Below are positions 12,594 to 24,883 of a stretch of DNA of 64,000 nucleotides, one piece after another. Each line of letters starts with the position of its first letter. Within the stretch, counting starts at the first letter, position 1. Below the pieces are notes generated by a model that saw only the letters and a program-made list of their open reading frames with translations, was not told the origin of the DNA and ran no database searches. Made by a program: the position numbers and the translations under genes. Where the stretch lies: contig NMRB01001606.1 of assembly GCA_002633025.1 (NCBI GenBank), forward strand, positions 39,832 through 103,831, read 5' to 3'. The stretch is from Notospermus geniculatus (taxonomy: Eukaryota > Nemertea > Pilidiophora > Heteronemertea > Lineidae).

Positions 12594-12958
12594 TAAAGCT
12601 ACGTTTACCTGACACGCGGTAAGCGGAATGCGGATCGCGGAAACGGGGGAACACGGAATAGACATCGGTTCACTCCACACCATTTCCATTCATCCATTTT
12701 GCACGCGGTTAGCGGTTTGCGCAACGCAGATAAGCGGAAATGCAGACTGATCACTCGGTGTAGCAATTTTTCCGTCCAGAATAAAAATCCGTGCACAACA
12801 GAGCACCGTGATTGGTCAGGGACGGACCAAACCTGCGCCATTGCTTGCAAAAACTCAAGTGATACCGCGTGCAGATAAATGGAACAAGCCGAATGTTTTT
12901 TACTGCTGCGTTCCGTTTCTGCGATCCGCATTCGGCGTGTCAGCTATACGTAGCTTTA
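12594..12958. mobile_element. Fold-back MITE (TAAAGCTACGT termini)
   Basis: Ends TAAAGCTACGTTTACCTGAC and the reverse complement of GTCAGCTATACGTAGCTTTA pair. Pairing continues inward through ACACGC, AATGCGGATCGC and further GC-rich blocks. Size is ~365 bp with no coding potential. Confidence 0.8.
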
Positions 12959-13669
12959 CAAGATAAGGGCATCAGAAACTGTTTCCAGCCCTGGGAGTCC
13001 TTCTTGTACTAGAAAATCTGCACTGCATGTTAGCCTTGAAGCAGTGTGAAGTATGCCTCAACTCATAGCACTTCATTGCCATTACCTTTTTATCAGTTTT
13101 CACTAAAGTTGGGATCATGGATGGATCAGTATGGTGCTGCATGTACCGGTAAGCATATCCTCTGCAAAGTATCCGATTTTGTACAACTCCCTGATTGATG
13201 ATACATGTAGCTAGTTGACTGCAATGCACAAGGGGAAATCGTTCGAACTGACGGGAGGTGTAGAAAAGGTCCATTGAAAAAACTAGGCAACTTGTGTAGG
13301 GTAATGCATTTCAAGCAAGCAGAGAACCTTTCCTGGATTATTCATAGGCTAGTATGTTGTAATGATTGCATGAAATGTACATGTATGTCGTGTGTTGACA
13401 CCCATAATAATAATGCACATAGACCTGATTGATCAGGAACATATTGTTATAAGGAGACTCCCAAGTATATTTACAATACAACTGTGCACATATTATCGAT
13501 AAAATCTGATCATAACTTCAATAGCCATGCATGGCAGTCATTGGCATACCCAGTCAAAACTTCACCACTTGACTGTCAGCCGATTTGAATGTGGTAGGCC
13601 TTATCGGTCTCCACAAATTGTTGGCAAATAGGGCCTAGTGTTTTCTTCTGAGTGATGCTCAATTACCCT

Positions 13670-14065
13670 TAGGCCTTGTTCACACGGGCACGTGTAGGGC
13701 GTATAGCATAGAGCACAACGTGTATAGCGTAAAAATACTAAGTTCTAGCTTGAGTCAATGAACTGTTCACACGACTGGCGTCAAGGGGCATATGCGTATA
13801 ACATAGCATTACCGGTAGTAACGTGTCCAAATACCTCTGCAGTATTTTTACGTGCGTTAATGCTTGATGCCTGGGGGATTTCAACGGAAAACACTTGTGA
13901 TGACGTCATTTTGACCTCTGTGCTGAAGGAATCGTCGCCATATCATCTTATTTTATACCAACCGCATGGCCATACACGCATCACGTGTGAACATGTCACT
14001 TTTGGCGTTAACGCGTTACGCTCTACGCTATACGCCCTGCACGTGCCCGTGTGAACGAGACCTTA
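13670..14065. mobile_element. Fold-back MITE (TAGGCCTTGTTCACACGGGC termini)
   Basis: The left arm TAGGCCTTGTTCACACGGGC continues as ACGTGTAGGGCGTATAGC. The right arm is its near-exact inverse (GCTATACGCCCTGCACGTGC, then CCGTGTGAACGAGACCTTA). Length is about 396 bp. Confidence 0.85.
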
Positions 14066-15071
14066 AAGCAGGGTTGGAGCCAAGTGTGTGCAAAGGGTCA
14101 TCTATCAAAATTTTCATATGCCATCCAGCTGTTGGCTACCCAGCTACCACACAAGGAATATGCCTTACATTGTAGTCTCACAAAATCGCCCCGCGATGCT
14201 AATAAACAGCCAATAAATTATCATACTATCCAGATGCACGTGGCCTATGAAACATCATCTACCTAACAGACAGCTTCGGCCAGCGACAGAATGTGACAGG
14301 AATCGAAGGATGCCGAAGTCCACAAGGAACCCAAAATCATGGCAAAATTGTCTTCCTTCTGGAAAGAGTCGTTATTTAGAACCGCTGACCTCATGACCAC
14401 AAGCAGTGAAGTGGTCAAATAGTGACACTGACAGTGACACACTAGCCCTAAAATCATGATCGATATAATCCACTTGAATTGATGGTTGTGGATCAAACAA
14501 GACGCTCACAGAAACTGATAAATAAAGACAAGCATGTTTGGGGGAAGTTTACTAACCTGAAGGAAGTTCATATTCCGTTGCTTACAAAAAGATAGTGCTG
14601 TCCAAGCGCAAGCACAAGACACACAATGGCGTCCAATCTACCTCAATCTACGGTACATGGAAACATAAGACAAGTTCCAATAGGCAATACAATTAAATTG
14701 TAATAACGATCAAATTGCTATGTTGGCTATGTTCACCTAGATATTCTACATTCCAAGCTTGTAGTGGACACAAGGACCATGGTGTGGCATTTTGCCAGTT
14801 TATTAGGCCTATACGTTACCTTTACCAGGTACACAAACACAATCAAGCACATATCCGGGTCAGTGGAATTGGAATAGAACAGGTTGAATGCTGATCAGTA
14901 TTTGTGGCAATCGAAAGTCTCATGCATGAAGTGTGTCGTGATAGGCCCCATGATAAAAGATTGTCACCTTCATTCGCTCCATGATAATAGTATAGGGCTA
15001 TACAACAGTTCTAGACCTGGCAGTGCAAGAGGATTCCAGTCTAGTTCCTTGGGGATCACTTCACCACATAC
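14066..15071. other. No gene recognised
   Basis: Short open frames only. On the minus strand a donor-like CTTCAG|GTTAGT sits at about 14555-14566 and could end a non-coding 5' exon, but nothing else supports it. Confidence 0.5.
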
Positions 15072-15203
15072 CCGTTCAGTAGGCATGGTGGGGAAACTGA
15101 ATGCGAGACGTGTCACGGCATTAGGAGCGCTAGGAGGCTGTAATGACGTCATTTCGTCACATGACGTTGCTGACGTCACGGATGACGCGACGTCGTGATG
15201 TCA
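15072..15203 (-). promoter_or_regulatory. CRE-rich candidate promoter and first exon, minus strand
   Basis: Within about 60 bp (15144-15203) there are two full TGACGTCA palindromes (15144-15151, 15171-15178) and several TGACG/CGTCA half sites, the binding motif of CREB/ATF bZIP factors. Downstream on the minus strand an open segment ends at a strong donor, GAACGG|GTATGT (GT at 15070-15071). Promoter-like sites followed by a donor suggest a transcription start and 5' exon, possibly of the PAK gene whose CRIB exon has an upstream acceptor at 9512. No transcript evidence is available, so this is inference. Confidence 0.4.
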
Positions 15204-18200
15204 AAAGGCCTCAACAGCATTGTTATTTTCGTTATCTTCGAAAACTATAGGTCATATCAAAATTCGAGCTTCGTAATCTGGACACTTCCGAGGTCTGTCT
15301 CCATGTGCATACCAAGTTTGGGGGCGATCCGTTTGTCAGTCTTTGAGAAAATCGCAGACAAAGAAACAAACAAACTCTTCTCAAATTTTAGTATGATACC
15401 TTTACCTATAAAACTCCAGTTTTTTTCAAGATGCTGACCACTTCCAACAGCAAGTGAAGCAGCCTTGGCGACAGTGTGACACAGCAGAAAGTGTCACTCA
15501 TCTTTCACGTCATGATACATACATGTACGTGAATAGGCCTATCAACAACTCAACCTCGACAGTCGAGTTACACGAACAAGCATGGGTCAGCAATGGGAGA
15601 AAATATCCTCAAACAAAGAAAATTACCAATGATGTATCCAGAAAATGACCATTCAGAATATCCAAAGGAGAATATTACAGTATGTGTATCCCACTAACCG
15701 ATTACTTTGACAAGGAATGCATGAGATGTACAAGTCAATATGTGAGCTCAGGAGGGACTTCACAGCATGGACAACTGACTGACAAAAGCCCACCTACTTC
15801 ATGTACTTCTAGGCCTATTAGTATCCTACTGGTTTATAAATCACACCTACACATGAAATATTTTCAGAGAAATTCCTCAGGCAAGTGAGTAATTTGGTGA
15901 CCCTAGAATAATTTTTATACTTGTAGATCAATCATTTAGTTTCCTTTATGACTCCATGAGGCATCAAGAAAATTATTAACGGATGATTAAGTCCATGGAC
16001 TTACAACAATATATCCAACTTTTTTTATCTTATGTATAAAATCTGTTCATACAAGAAAATCTCACATGGAAGTTAAGTAGCCTGACTGGGTGACAGTGCA
16101 GGAAATCCCCACTACAAGATAGGCAAAGCTACCATGTGCTACAATGTATACCCTCTGTTCTTCCCAACTTGTCCTTCTCCGCAGAGAACAAGGCCAAATA
16201 GACTAAACTTTTGAGATTCGAATTCAGCATAGCTTATCCTTACCCATTAGGCAAGTTTTATCACATTCTAAGGAATCACTTCAACCAAGAGACAGACAAT
16301 ACATCTTAAATCATACCAAGAAGAAAAGCTTATGAAACCGACCACAATATCATGGTCACAATGAAGTGAGCAATTCCTTTTAAATTCATTTGAATGGGTG
16401 ATACATGTACATCAAATTCAATCTCTAAGAGTTCTGCATGTATGCTCGCTCGCAGTCACAACAAATAGTAACACATACGCACTATATCACATGAAACAAG
16501 AAACAGAGGGCGGCGGTGTTTGAACTTCCTGATTGGTTTGCTATTTTGGGACATGTGACTTGATTGACCAGTTGATGGTGATGCCAATGAACGGGCGCAT
16601 GCTGAGATCGTGCCATTACATAATTATGATCTTTGCATGGGGGGGGGGGGATCTTTTACGGATTGATTATTGTCCCACAACCTCATCCACTCATGACCTA
16701 CATTTAGACATCACTGATTACTGAATAAATCTTTCATCCCACTGATATAGCATGGATGGAGCATGGTTTCTTCCCGTGGGGGGGGGGGGGTACTTGTGAT
16801 ATGGCATACACTTCACTGAACAAACGGGTGGGGATATCTAACATTACACATGCTGTGAAATAAAGAAGTGGGGCAATGACTTAGTCAACCTAAGAGATGT
16901 TCAAAATCAATACCGCCACGTCATGCACTGCACTGTACGCAGTTAGGCCAATGAATTTTTGTAAGGGTAGGCCTACTCATTACAATTTACCGTACATGAG
17001 ACAGACACCAAAATATGCAGGCTGTCTCATGAGCTGAACAGCTAGACACAATCTAAGTGTTCATAACAACACGACTGACAAACACTACTGCCTTCCAATC
17101 CAAGGAAGCCAGGTCTAAACCCTGGGCCTGAGCCAGCATGCCCATAACGTGCGCCGCAGTTGACAAAATCCAGTGTTGAAACTCTCAACCAACTCACGAA
17201 GAGAAACCTCCTGGCACAGACTGAAACCATCAACTCACCCATCGAGTGAAATGCATGATCCACCAGACATTTTCAGTTGATTATGATGCGCAGAGTGTGA
17301 TGAAAATAAAATCCTCCAGCTAATCGCTGAACATGCTCCTTATCCCGTACATTATATTATAAATGACGACGTAAACCAGATAGCAAGACTATGCAAGAGT
17401 ACTGCAAAACTTCAAATCAAATCTTATCATTAGTGGGACAGACCTCGGTGAACTCTCCGAAATTAGGGTAATACGATTCTGAGGTCTATAATATTCATAT
17501 TCAGTCAGTGACATCAACTTATGTATTCTGAGTGAGAACAAAACCCTGTGTTTTCCTGTGCCTCAAGAAAGCAAGCAGAGTACCGTACTTGACAAATGCA
17601 ATACACATTTCAACAGTGAAGAACAGAAAGCCAACAAAATGCCAGAACACTCTACAAGATGTGGCAGGCCAAGTCAACCATACAACCACCAACATCCACC
17701 TGCTGTTGCTATCGTGTTGATCGAATTAAAAGGTGTTCGAAAACAACTCTCTTGGCAACATTGATTCAAAACAGGTTGTTCTTTTCAGGAAAATCCTTCG
17801 TGAATTAAACCACCAAAGAAGATGATCATCCGCAACTACAATCACATAATTGCCACGCTATGAGGCTTCAAAATGGTGAAGTTCAGCTACTTGTAGGAGG
17901 AGGGATGGATCAGAGGTGAAGACAGAATGCGAGCATTGACATTAACAATACGTGACCACTTCTACATGCAGCAACACAATTCAGTCCCAGTCAATTCAGG
18001 AAATATCAAATCAACTCAGTGTGAAGAGCCCTCACGAAGAAGAGGAAGAACTCAAAAGAAATCTTTCAGAATCAGAGTGATAAATATAGGCCATAATTGA
18101 TTCACTTCCTTGATTTTCATCCTGATATGCCTGAACAAGATTTCGAAAACCTGTGAAAACAGTGTAGTATTGGATGCCAGTGACCTGTGACTGGGATAGT

Positions 18201-18357
18201 CCAGGAAGTAGAGTGGAACCTCTCTATTAAGGACACCTTCGAGACTGACAGATGGTGGCCTTAATTGAGAGGTGTCCAGATTACAGAGGCCAAGTTTAGG
18301 ACTGAACTTTGGTGTTCCTTAATGGTCAAGAGGTGTCCTCCTGGCAGAGGTGTCCAC
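15204..18357. other. No gene recognised; two poly-G runs
   Basis: No exon-like segment with family signals. Runs of 10-11 G occur near 16639 and 16781. Otherwise this is ordinary AT-rich non-coding DNA. Confidence 0.55.
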
Positions 18358-19016
18358 TAAGGCCAAATGCACATTTGCGGCAAAACTCAATGCGGGAGGG
18401 GTGTTTTTAAAATCGACTGATCCAGCTGAATGACGAGTCGACAGCGTCGGGTTCATCCTGAGAACATCAGGGGTTCTTAGTGCTCGCTCCCTTCGTGTGC
18501 GGTGACGAAGGGAGCAAGCACTATGAAGAACACCCCTGATGTTCTCAGGATGGTTGGGTTAGTCGACTTTAAAGGGAGACATGCGAAAAATATTGCCCGG
18601 CGGGCACAAGTTGTCTTTGTTTTGATTAGCGCACAGCGCCATCTGTTAATACGCGGTGACACTACGCTGTAGCATAGGCCCCTGGAGAACTATCAGTGAG
18701 TTTAGAACACGTATCTAACCAAACGTATCTGAAAAACACAACATGTATCTAAAAACACACGACGAGCTCACAAATTCGTGAGCTCGGGGTGTAATTTTTA
18801 CAAACTAGTGTTTTTTGGTTAGGTACGTGTTCTAAACTCACTGATAGCTCTCCAGGGGCCTGTGCTATAGAGAAGTGTCACTGCGTATTAACAGATGGCG
18901 CTGTGCGCCAATCAAAACAAAGACAACTTGTGCCCGCCGGCCAATATTTTTTGCATGTCTCCCTTTAAAAACACCCCCACTGCATTGAATTTTGCTGCAA
19001 ATTTGCGCTCCTAAGT
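18358..19016. mobile_element. Large fold-back element (~660 bp) with a nested MITE in its left arm
   Basis: Left and right halves are inverted copies over ~300 bp each. Paired blocks include GTGTTTTTAAA, the AAGTTGTCTTTGTTTTGATT block, GCGCCATCTGTTAATACGC and AGTGAGTTTAGAACACGT. The centre is a GAGCTCACAAATTCGTGAGC hairpin. The left arm is interrupted at 18454-18552 by a MITE of another family, absent from the right arm, so that insertion came later. Confidence 0.85.
18454..18552. mobile_element. Fold-back MITE, family B (CATCCTGAGAACATCAGGGG), nested
   Basis: Palindromic arms read CATCCTGAGAACATCAGGGG, then GTTCTTAGTGCTCGCTCCCT, and the reverse. Related copies or fragments occur at 30726-30820, 31145-31255, 48660-48780 and 54640-54670, so this is a family. 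Confidence 0.85.
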
Positions 19017-20031
19017 GAGGTTCCACAGCACATTCAGTTATTTGCGATGCACTGACATGACTGATGGAACTAAGCAATATCAACAAAATTCAAAAGCCAA
19101 CATAATTTTTGGTGCATGCATCTCACCTTTAGAACCAAACTCCTCAGCTCTTCTGTATACTATCCACTAAGACCCTGCACAGACTGTCAGACAACTATAA
19201 ACACAAGGATGTATAGCCACCAGCAGTGATACCTGATGCAGCATCTCCAGTGCTGAGCTATCATTCAACACAATTGATGAGCATACGGAACACTTGAAAG
19301 ATGAGCAATACATGTACTAAGGATGACTCAAGATTATCAGCCCCGTGTGAGAAGCTATGACTTTTACTTTAGCATCACCTCTCCAGGATAGGCAAAATCA
19401 GAGCTAGGGAGCCAGTAGGCAAACAGGATCAGGCCATTGAAAATTCATGTTCTCCTGAACCAAGTAAAAAGAACACGTTTGCAGTAAAACGGGTAAAAAG
19501 TAGGCCTATTTTAAGAAAGGAAAATTATGAGCGATCTTCTTCCATTCATTACGCACCTTGACTAATGATGCAGCTGCAATGCAAAAACACACATACCGGT
19601 ATTTTATTATTTTGCCATTTTTAAAATCACTGCAACAAATTACCTTTCTTCCAGGGGCCTGAAGAAAAGATCTGGGCCTAAATACACCCGACAAGTCTAC
19701 AGGTGAAATCAAAAGGCACTGAACACCTTGAGATTGAAAACCATATGGACGGCAGCAGGAGCAAGTTCTATCAACTGGAGTACTGTTTATGGGTGAACTA
19801 TCTGTTTACACGTCAACTTGGAGTTACCTCCAGGACAGGAGATCAAACCATCAACAAAACGAGCCCATGGTGTTGCAACACAACTCTAAATAGAATCAGA
19901 TAAAACTTCAATACCCTAACCGGTATCAAATCAAAAGCTTTAACTTAATGGCAGAGATGAAAATGCAGCTTTTTGAATGCTACATGTAAGTTGGTCCTCC
20001 ATCCAACCTACCTGGGTCTGAGACTGACATC

Positions 20032-20303
20032 AGGCGCGGATCCTGGGGGCAGATCCCGCCCGTGACCCCCTATTTTTCGGTAACCAATGTTAGAAAAATT
20101 GCCCTTTTTCAAAGTGCCACAGAATTGCCTTGTAATTTGTCCCTCCTCAGATGCTGGGAAATCGTGCCAACGGCCAGGTTCTGGATTTCAAAATTTTTCC
20201 GGAGGAGACCCCCAGCCCCCCCTGTGGCTTGGGGCTCGCCTTCATCAGTCTGCCTGTGGCCTTCTGTGCCCCCCTTTACCAGAATCCTGGATCTGCCCCT
20301 GGA
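20032..20303. repeat. Dispersed repeat with CAGATCC-type inverted ends
   Basis: The left end GGATCCTGGGGGCAGATCC and right end CCTGGATCTGCCCC are imperfect inverted repeats around a C-rich body. The second copy (21599-22945) is split by an inserted repeat array. A fragment with CCCTGGATCTGGCCCTG also lies near 11090, indicating a dispersed family. Confidence 0.6.
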
Positions 20304-20480
20304 CACGACTGAAAAGCATGAATAAATACAGCATAACTGAAAATAAAGTTTCATGAACTGTTTACAGTATGTGGATGACTTCAAAAAACAGTTCTATATT
20401 TGTATGGTATTGACACAAATACAGCAGAGGAAGGTCAATAAATGGAATCATAACTATGTTGACATTGGTCAATATCTTAC

Positions 20481-20593
20481 CTCTGTCCATTCAGCATCAC
20501 TTCATTTATGGCACCAAACATACACTGGAAGCTTTGAAGGGAGGAATTGTCATCATCCATCCTCATGTTTCGCTTTGGTTTCTCCGAAGGCAT
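20481..20593 (-). CDS. Small first-coding-exon candidate, copy 1 (MPSEKPKRN)
   Basis: On the minus strand an ATG (20591-20593) opens MPSEKPKRNMRMDDDNSSLQ and continues SFQCMFGAINEVMLNGQ to a donor GTAAGA (20475-20480), leaving two bases (AG, phase 2). An in-frame TAA lies just upstream, so the ATG is a plausible start. The two copies of this exon differ at two bases, both synonymous (Lys and Asp codons), which suggests coding constraint. Phase 2 plus AGAG before the PAK ATG would read R-E-M-F-G in frame, so it could be an alternative upstream PAK exon. It could equally start an unrelated minus-strand gene. I do not recognise the peptide. Confidence 0.5.
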
Positions 20594-21660
20594 TATGAAG
20601 GCCTCTTTTTAAAAATTGTGGTTAAAAGGTAACACAGTCTGACTACTGATTGTCAAGCAAGATTCCAACGACTGAAGCTACCAATATTTCACTGTACACG
20701 TAGGTCTATCTACAGATTGTTGCACGTCATTTCCAACCAATCCAACGGGAATCACTGCAATCAGCTGATTAAGGCCAAGGCCTAGACGGTGCCAAGAAGC
20801 CACAGACAATTGAAAATGTCCAGTGCTGAGCTATCATTCAACACAATTGATGAGCATACGGAACACTTGAAAGATGAGCAATACATGTACTAAGGATGAC
20901 TCAAGATTATCTGCCCCGTGTGAGAAGCTATGACTTTTACTTGAGCATCACCTCTCCGGGCTAGGCAAAATCAGAGCTAGGGAGCCAGTAGGCGAACAGG
21001 ATCAGGCCGTTGAAAATTCATGTTCTCCTGAACCAACTAAAAAGAACATGTTTGCAGTAAAACGGGTAAAAAGTAGGCCTATTTTAAGAAAGGAAAATTA
21101 TGAGCGATCTTCTTCAATTCATTACGCACCTTGACTAATGATACAGCTGCAATGCAAAAACACACATATTTTATTTTTTTGCCATTTTTAAAATCACTGC
21201 AACAAATTACCTTTCTTCCAGGGGCCTGAAGAAAAGATCTGGGCCTAAATACATCCGACAAGTCTACAGGTGAAATTAAAAGGCACTGAACACCTTGAGA
21301 TTGAAAACCATATGGACAGCAGCAGGAGCAAGTTCTATCAACTGGAGTACTGTTTATGGGTGAACTATCTGTTTACATGTCAACTTGGAGTTACCTCCAG
21401 GACAGGAGATCAAACCATCAACAAAACGAGCCCATGGTGTTGCAACACAACTCTAAATAGAATCAGATAAAACTTCAATATCCTAACCGATATCAACTCA
21501 AAAGCTTTAACTTAATGGCAGAGATGAAAATGCAGCTTTTTGAATGCTACATGTAAGTTGGTCCTCCATCCAACCTACCTGGGTCTGAGACTGACATCAG
21601 ACGCGGATCCTGGGGGCAGATCCCGCCCGTGACCCCCTATTTTTCGGTAACCAATGTTAG

Positions 21661-22735
21661 AATGAAATGGTCCATGGACCATGTGCTCACCGGGTTGGAC
21701 ATAACAGTCTAATGACAGAGGGATGAGCAATCTGGGTAAAGTCAATCCCAAGTAGGTGCACTTTGGGTCACGTCGTTCCTGAGTTACAGCACTTTGACGA
21801 TTTTCGGTTTACGCCACCTGGCGGCCATATTGGATGTCCGATTGGGCCAGAACTTCACATGCACATAAAGGTCATCTGCAGAGGGCCACATAGCACATTG
21901 GAGCGCTTTGGGTCCAGTCGTCCCTGAGTTACAGCACTTTGATGATTTTTGGGTTACGCCACCTGGTGGCCATATTGGATGTCCGATCAGGCCGAAACTT
22001 CACATGCACATAAAGGTCATCTGCAGGGGGCCACATAGCAAATTGGAGCACTTTAGGTCAAGTCGTTGCTGAGTTACAGCACTTTGATGATTTTTGGGTT
22101 ATGCCACCTGGTGGCCATCTTGGAAGTCAAATCAGTCCGAAATTCGACATGCATGTATTAGTTAAAAGGTCATCTAGAGGGACGTAAATATCAAATTTGA
22201 GCACTCCACGTCAAGTCGTTCCTGAGTAATAGCAGTTACTTGATTTTCAGGTTACGCCACCTGGCGGCCATATTGGATGTCCAATCGGGCCGAAACTTGG
22301 TATTTTTAAAGGTAACCCTCCAATGCATGTTTATGCAAGATATGAAGTTGCTTGATGAAATAATGACAAACTGTGGCAGGTTCGTCACTTTTGTCGAACT
22401 TTGACCTCTGTGACCTTGAAAAGTAAGTCAAATCAAAAACCTGTTACATATGTTATGTATCCTTATTAGATACACCTATGATAAAAATTTGGAGAAGATC
22501 TAGTCATTAGTTCAGGAGTTATATTATTGCACTTTTTGTGTTTTCGGTTTCCGCCACCTGGTGGCCAAGCTAAGAGTCGAATCGGACCGAAACTTGGTGT
22601 CATGGGTCATCTGACCTAGGGGTATATATGTACCAAGTTTCAGATCAATAGCTCTGGCGGTTACGAAACGTGCCCTGCTAACGGAACACGACGACGACGG
22701 ACGCACAACCATTGTATAAGCTCACCACGGTGAGC
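21661..22735. mobile_element. Inserted element with ~145-bp internal tandem array
   Basis: Present in duplicate unit 2 and absent from unit 1, giving an empty-site comparison. The body holds at least five spaced copies of a GCCACCTG[GC]..GGCCAT block (near 21813, 21958, 22103, 22256, 22553), a period of ~145-153 bp with one decayed unit. The right end has CTCACCACGGTGAGCT. The left end has a TGGTCCATGGACCATGTGCT palindromic block, also found inverted at 62632-62656. No coding frame is visible. Confidence 0.75.
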
Positions 22736-23121
22736 TAAAAATTGCCCTTTTTCAAAGTGCCACAGAATTGCCTTGTAATTTGTCCCTCCTCAGATGCTGG
22801 GAAATCGTGCCAACGGCCAGGTTCTAGATTTCAAAATTTTCCGGAGGAGACCCCCAGACCCCCCTGTGGCTTGGGGCTCGCCTTCATCAGTCTGCCTGTG
22901 GCCTTCTGTGCCCCCCTTTACCAGAATCCTGGATCTGCCCCTGGACACGACTGAAAAGCATGAATAAATACAGCATACCTGAAAATAAAGTTTCATGAAC
23001 TGTTTACAGTATGTGGATGACTTCAAAAAACAGTTCTATTTTGTATGGTATTGACACAAATACAGCAGAGGAAGGTCAATAAATGGAATCATAACTATGT
23101 TGACATTGGTCAATATCTTAC

Positions 23122-23234
23122 CTCTGTCCATTCAGCATCACTTCATTTATGGCACCAAACATACACTGGAAGCTTTGAAGGGAGGAATTATCATCATCCA
23201 TCCTCATGTTTCGTTTTGGTTTCTCCGAAGGCAT
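23122..23234 (-). CDS. Small first-coding-exon candidate, copy 2 (MPSEKPKRN)
   Basis: Duplicate of the exon at 20481-20593, encoding the identical 37 residues plus two bases and using the same GTAAGA donor (23116-23121). Both nucleotide differences from copy 1 are silent. If the tandem duplication is real, the locus has two alternative or redundant first exons. Function and parent gene are unknown. Confidence 0.5.
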
Positions 23235-23460
23235 TATGAAGGCCTCTTTTTAAAAATTGTGGTTAAAAGGTAACACAGTCTGACTACTGATTGTCAAGCA
23301 AGATTCCAACGACTGAAGCTACCAATATTTCACTGTACACGTAGGTCTATCTACAGATTGTTGCACATCATTTCCAACCAATCCAACGGGAATCACTGCA
23401 ATCAGCTGATTAAGGCCAAGGCCTAGACGGTGCCAAGAAGCCACAGACAATTGAAAATGT

Positions 23461-24880
23461 AGCAACCTCAAATTTTGATATGTTTGACGAAGCATTTAAT
23501 TACCACTAACTAGGCATGTCTCATTCGATTCAGTGATGTAAAAGCCTAATTCAATAGGCCTTCCCACGAGGTCAGTTTTCTTACGGACTAAGACAATACA
23601 CCAGTTCAATTCAATTCACATTAGGGACACACACCGCATGAGCTACTGCAAAATCTTGTCCGCAGTCAGGTGTACTTCACTGCGGACAGAAATTAGGTCA
23701 TCCAGGTGTGCTGTGTGTATTTATATATCGTGGTATGCAGGGCTGGCCTAATACATTAGTTTCGCAGTAGCTCACGCGGACTGTGCCCCTTATGATTTCC
23801 CTGATTACAACAGAAAGCCTGCAATTAGCACCTAACGGTGATGTTGTGCAAAATCTGTAGAAGAAATTATAGGCCTTGACATTTCTTACTACCCACAGGC
23901 TGAACAAGACCAAAGAACAATAAAGGTGAAAATTTAGACTGTTAAAGGCCTTTTAAAAGCCTTTAATTTCGAATGTAGGACCCCCCCTCCCCGGAAAAAC
24001 CTCCCCAGGTAAAAATCCACCCGGAGAGTCCTCCGGGAAAAAATCCACTCTTTGGTGAAGTAGGACCCCCGGTTGGAAGATCAGTCATGTCGTGGATGAC
24101 ATCATTGATCGACCGCAAAGGTAATTATGGCAGGCGACGTAGTAGTCGCATCGGTAGTCGCCCCCATTTTAGTCACCAGTGTGCGGAGCCCTTAAGTCAA
24201 TTGGGAAATTGACCGAGCACCCGTAGGTAATCATATGCCCTGTCCATCCTCCTTTTATTTATTAATAGGCCTATTTACATTTATACAATTATTTACACAT
24301 TTGTACATTTTACGCGTATAATCTATAATACATTTTGAATCCTGTATTTACCTATTATTAAACACTTATATTTTTTGCAACCTGGCAACAAAATCGGCGT
24401 CCTTAGAAGCAGCATCAGTTGGAAGCAGCTGGTGTAAAACATCTCCCCTAAGTTTTCTTGGCTTCCTTTCAGTTGCATTAGAGATGCGTAGTTAGTATGT
24501 CGTCAAAATAGTCGCAGTCCTCGTTGGAAATCATGTCGATTGGTAAAATTTATAGTGCAGAAAGAAAAGTTGGAAACTGATGAGAAATGATTCAATTCGA
24601 TTAAGTTTTAAAGTCTCCAGACAGACTTGCATTAACAAACGATTCACAAGACAAATACTATCAGTCATACAAGGTACATGAACAAATACAGAATTCAAGT
24701 ATAGTGGTTCATTCAAAGATAAGAAAAGGATTGGCTTACCTGAACTACTAGTTTCAGAGTGCCTGAGAATGTCAGCACCAGGATTAAATACTCCCAAACC
24801 AGAATGGTGATCGGCCAATAAAATCAGCCCCCAGCCTGAACCCTGAACTCCAATCCACTGGCAAGCACCAATCTCTGATT
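23461..24880. other. No gene confirmed; one donor-like site
   Basis: On the minus strand an open stretch ends at a good donor, GTTCAG|GTAAGC (GT at 24738-24739), but has no ATG and no recognisable product. It might be a 5' non-coding exon of the gene carrying the small exon at 23122-23234. A fragment at 23950-24050 recurs at 25605-25715. Confidence 0.4.
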
Positions 24881-24883
24881 ATC

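Larger units (their letters stand above)
19246..20818. repeat. Tandem segmental duplication, unit 1
   Basis: This 1.57-kb stretch is repeated directly at 20819-23460 with roughly 1-2% differences, starting at TCCAGTGCTGAGCTATCATT and ending at GCCACAGACAATTGAAAATG. It contains one copy of the small ATG exon (20481-20593) and one copy of a dispersed repeat (20032-20303). Confidence 0.9.
20819..23460. repeat. Tandem segmental duplication, unit 2 (with ~1.07-kb insertion)
   Basis: The second copy of the 19246-20818 unit. It is interrupted at 21661-22735 by an inserted repeat-array element that unit 1 lacks. Otherwise collinear, including the small ATG exon. Confidence 0.9.

Noticed and set aside
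19703-21470. Plus-strand 66-codon ORF present in both duplicate units (19703-19903 and 21270-21470)
   Set aside because: The few differences between copies are mainly amino-acid changing and no domain or splice context is seen; it persists because the DNA is recently duplicated.
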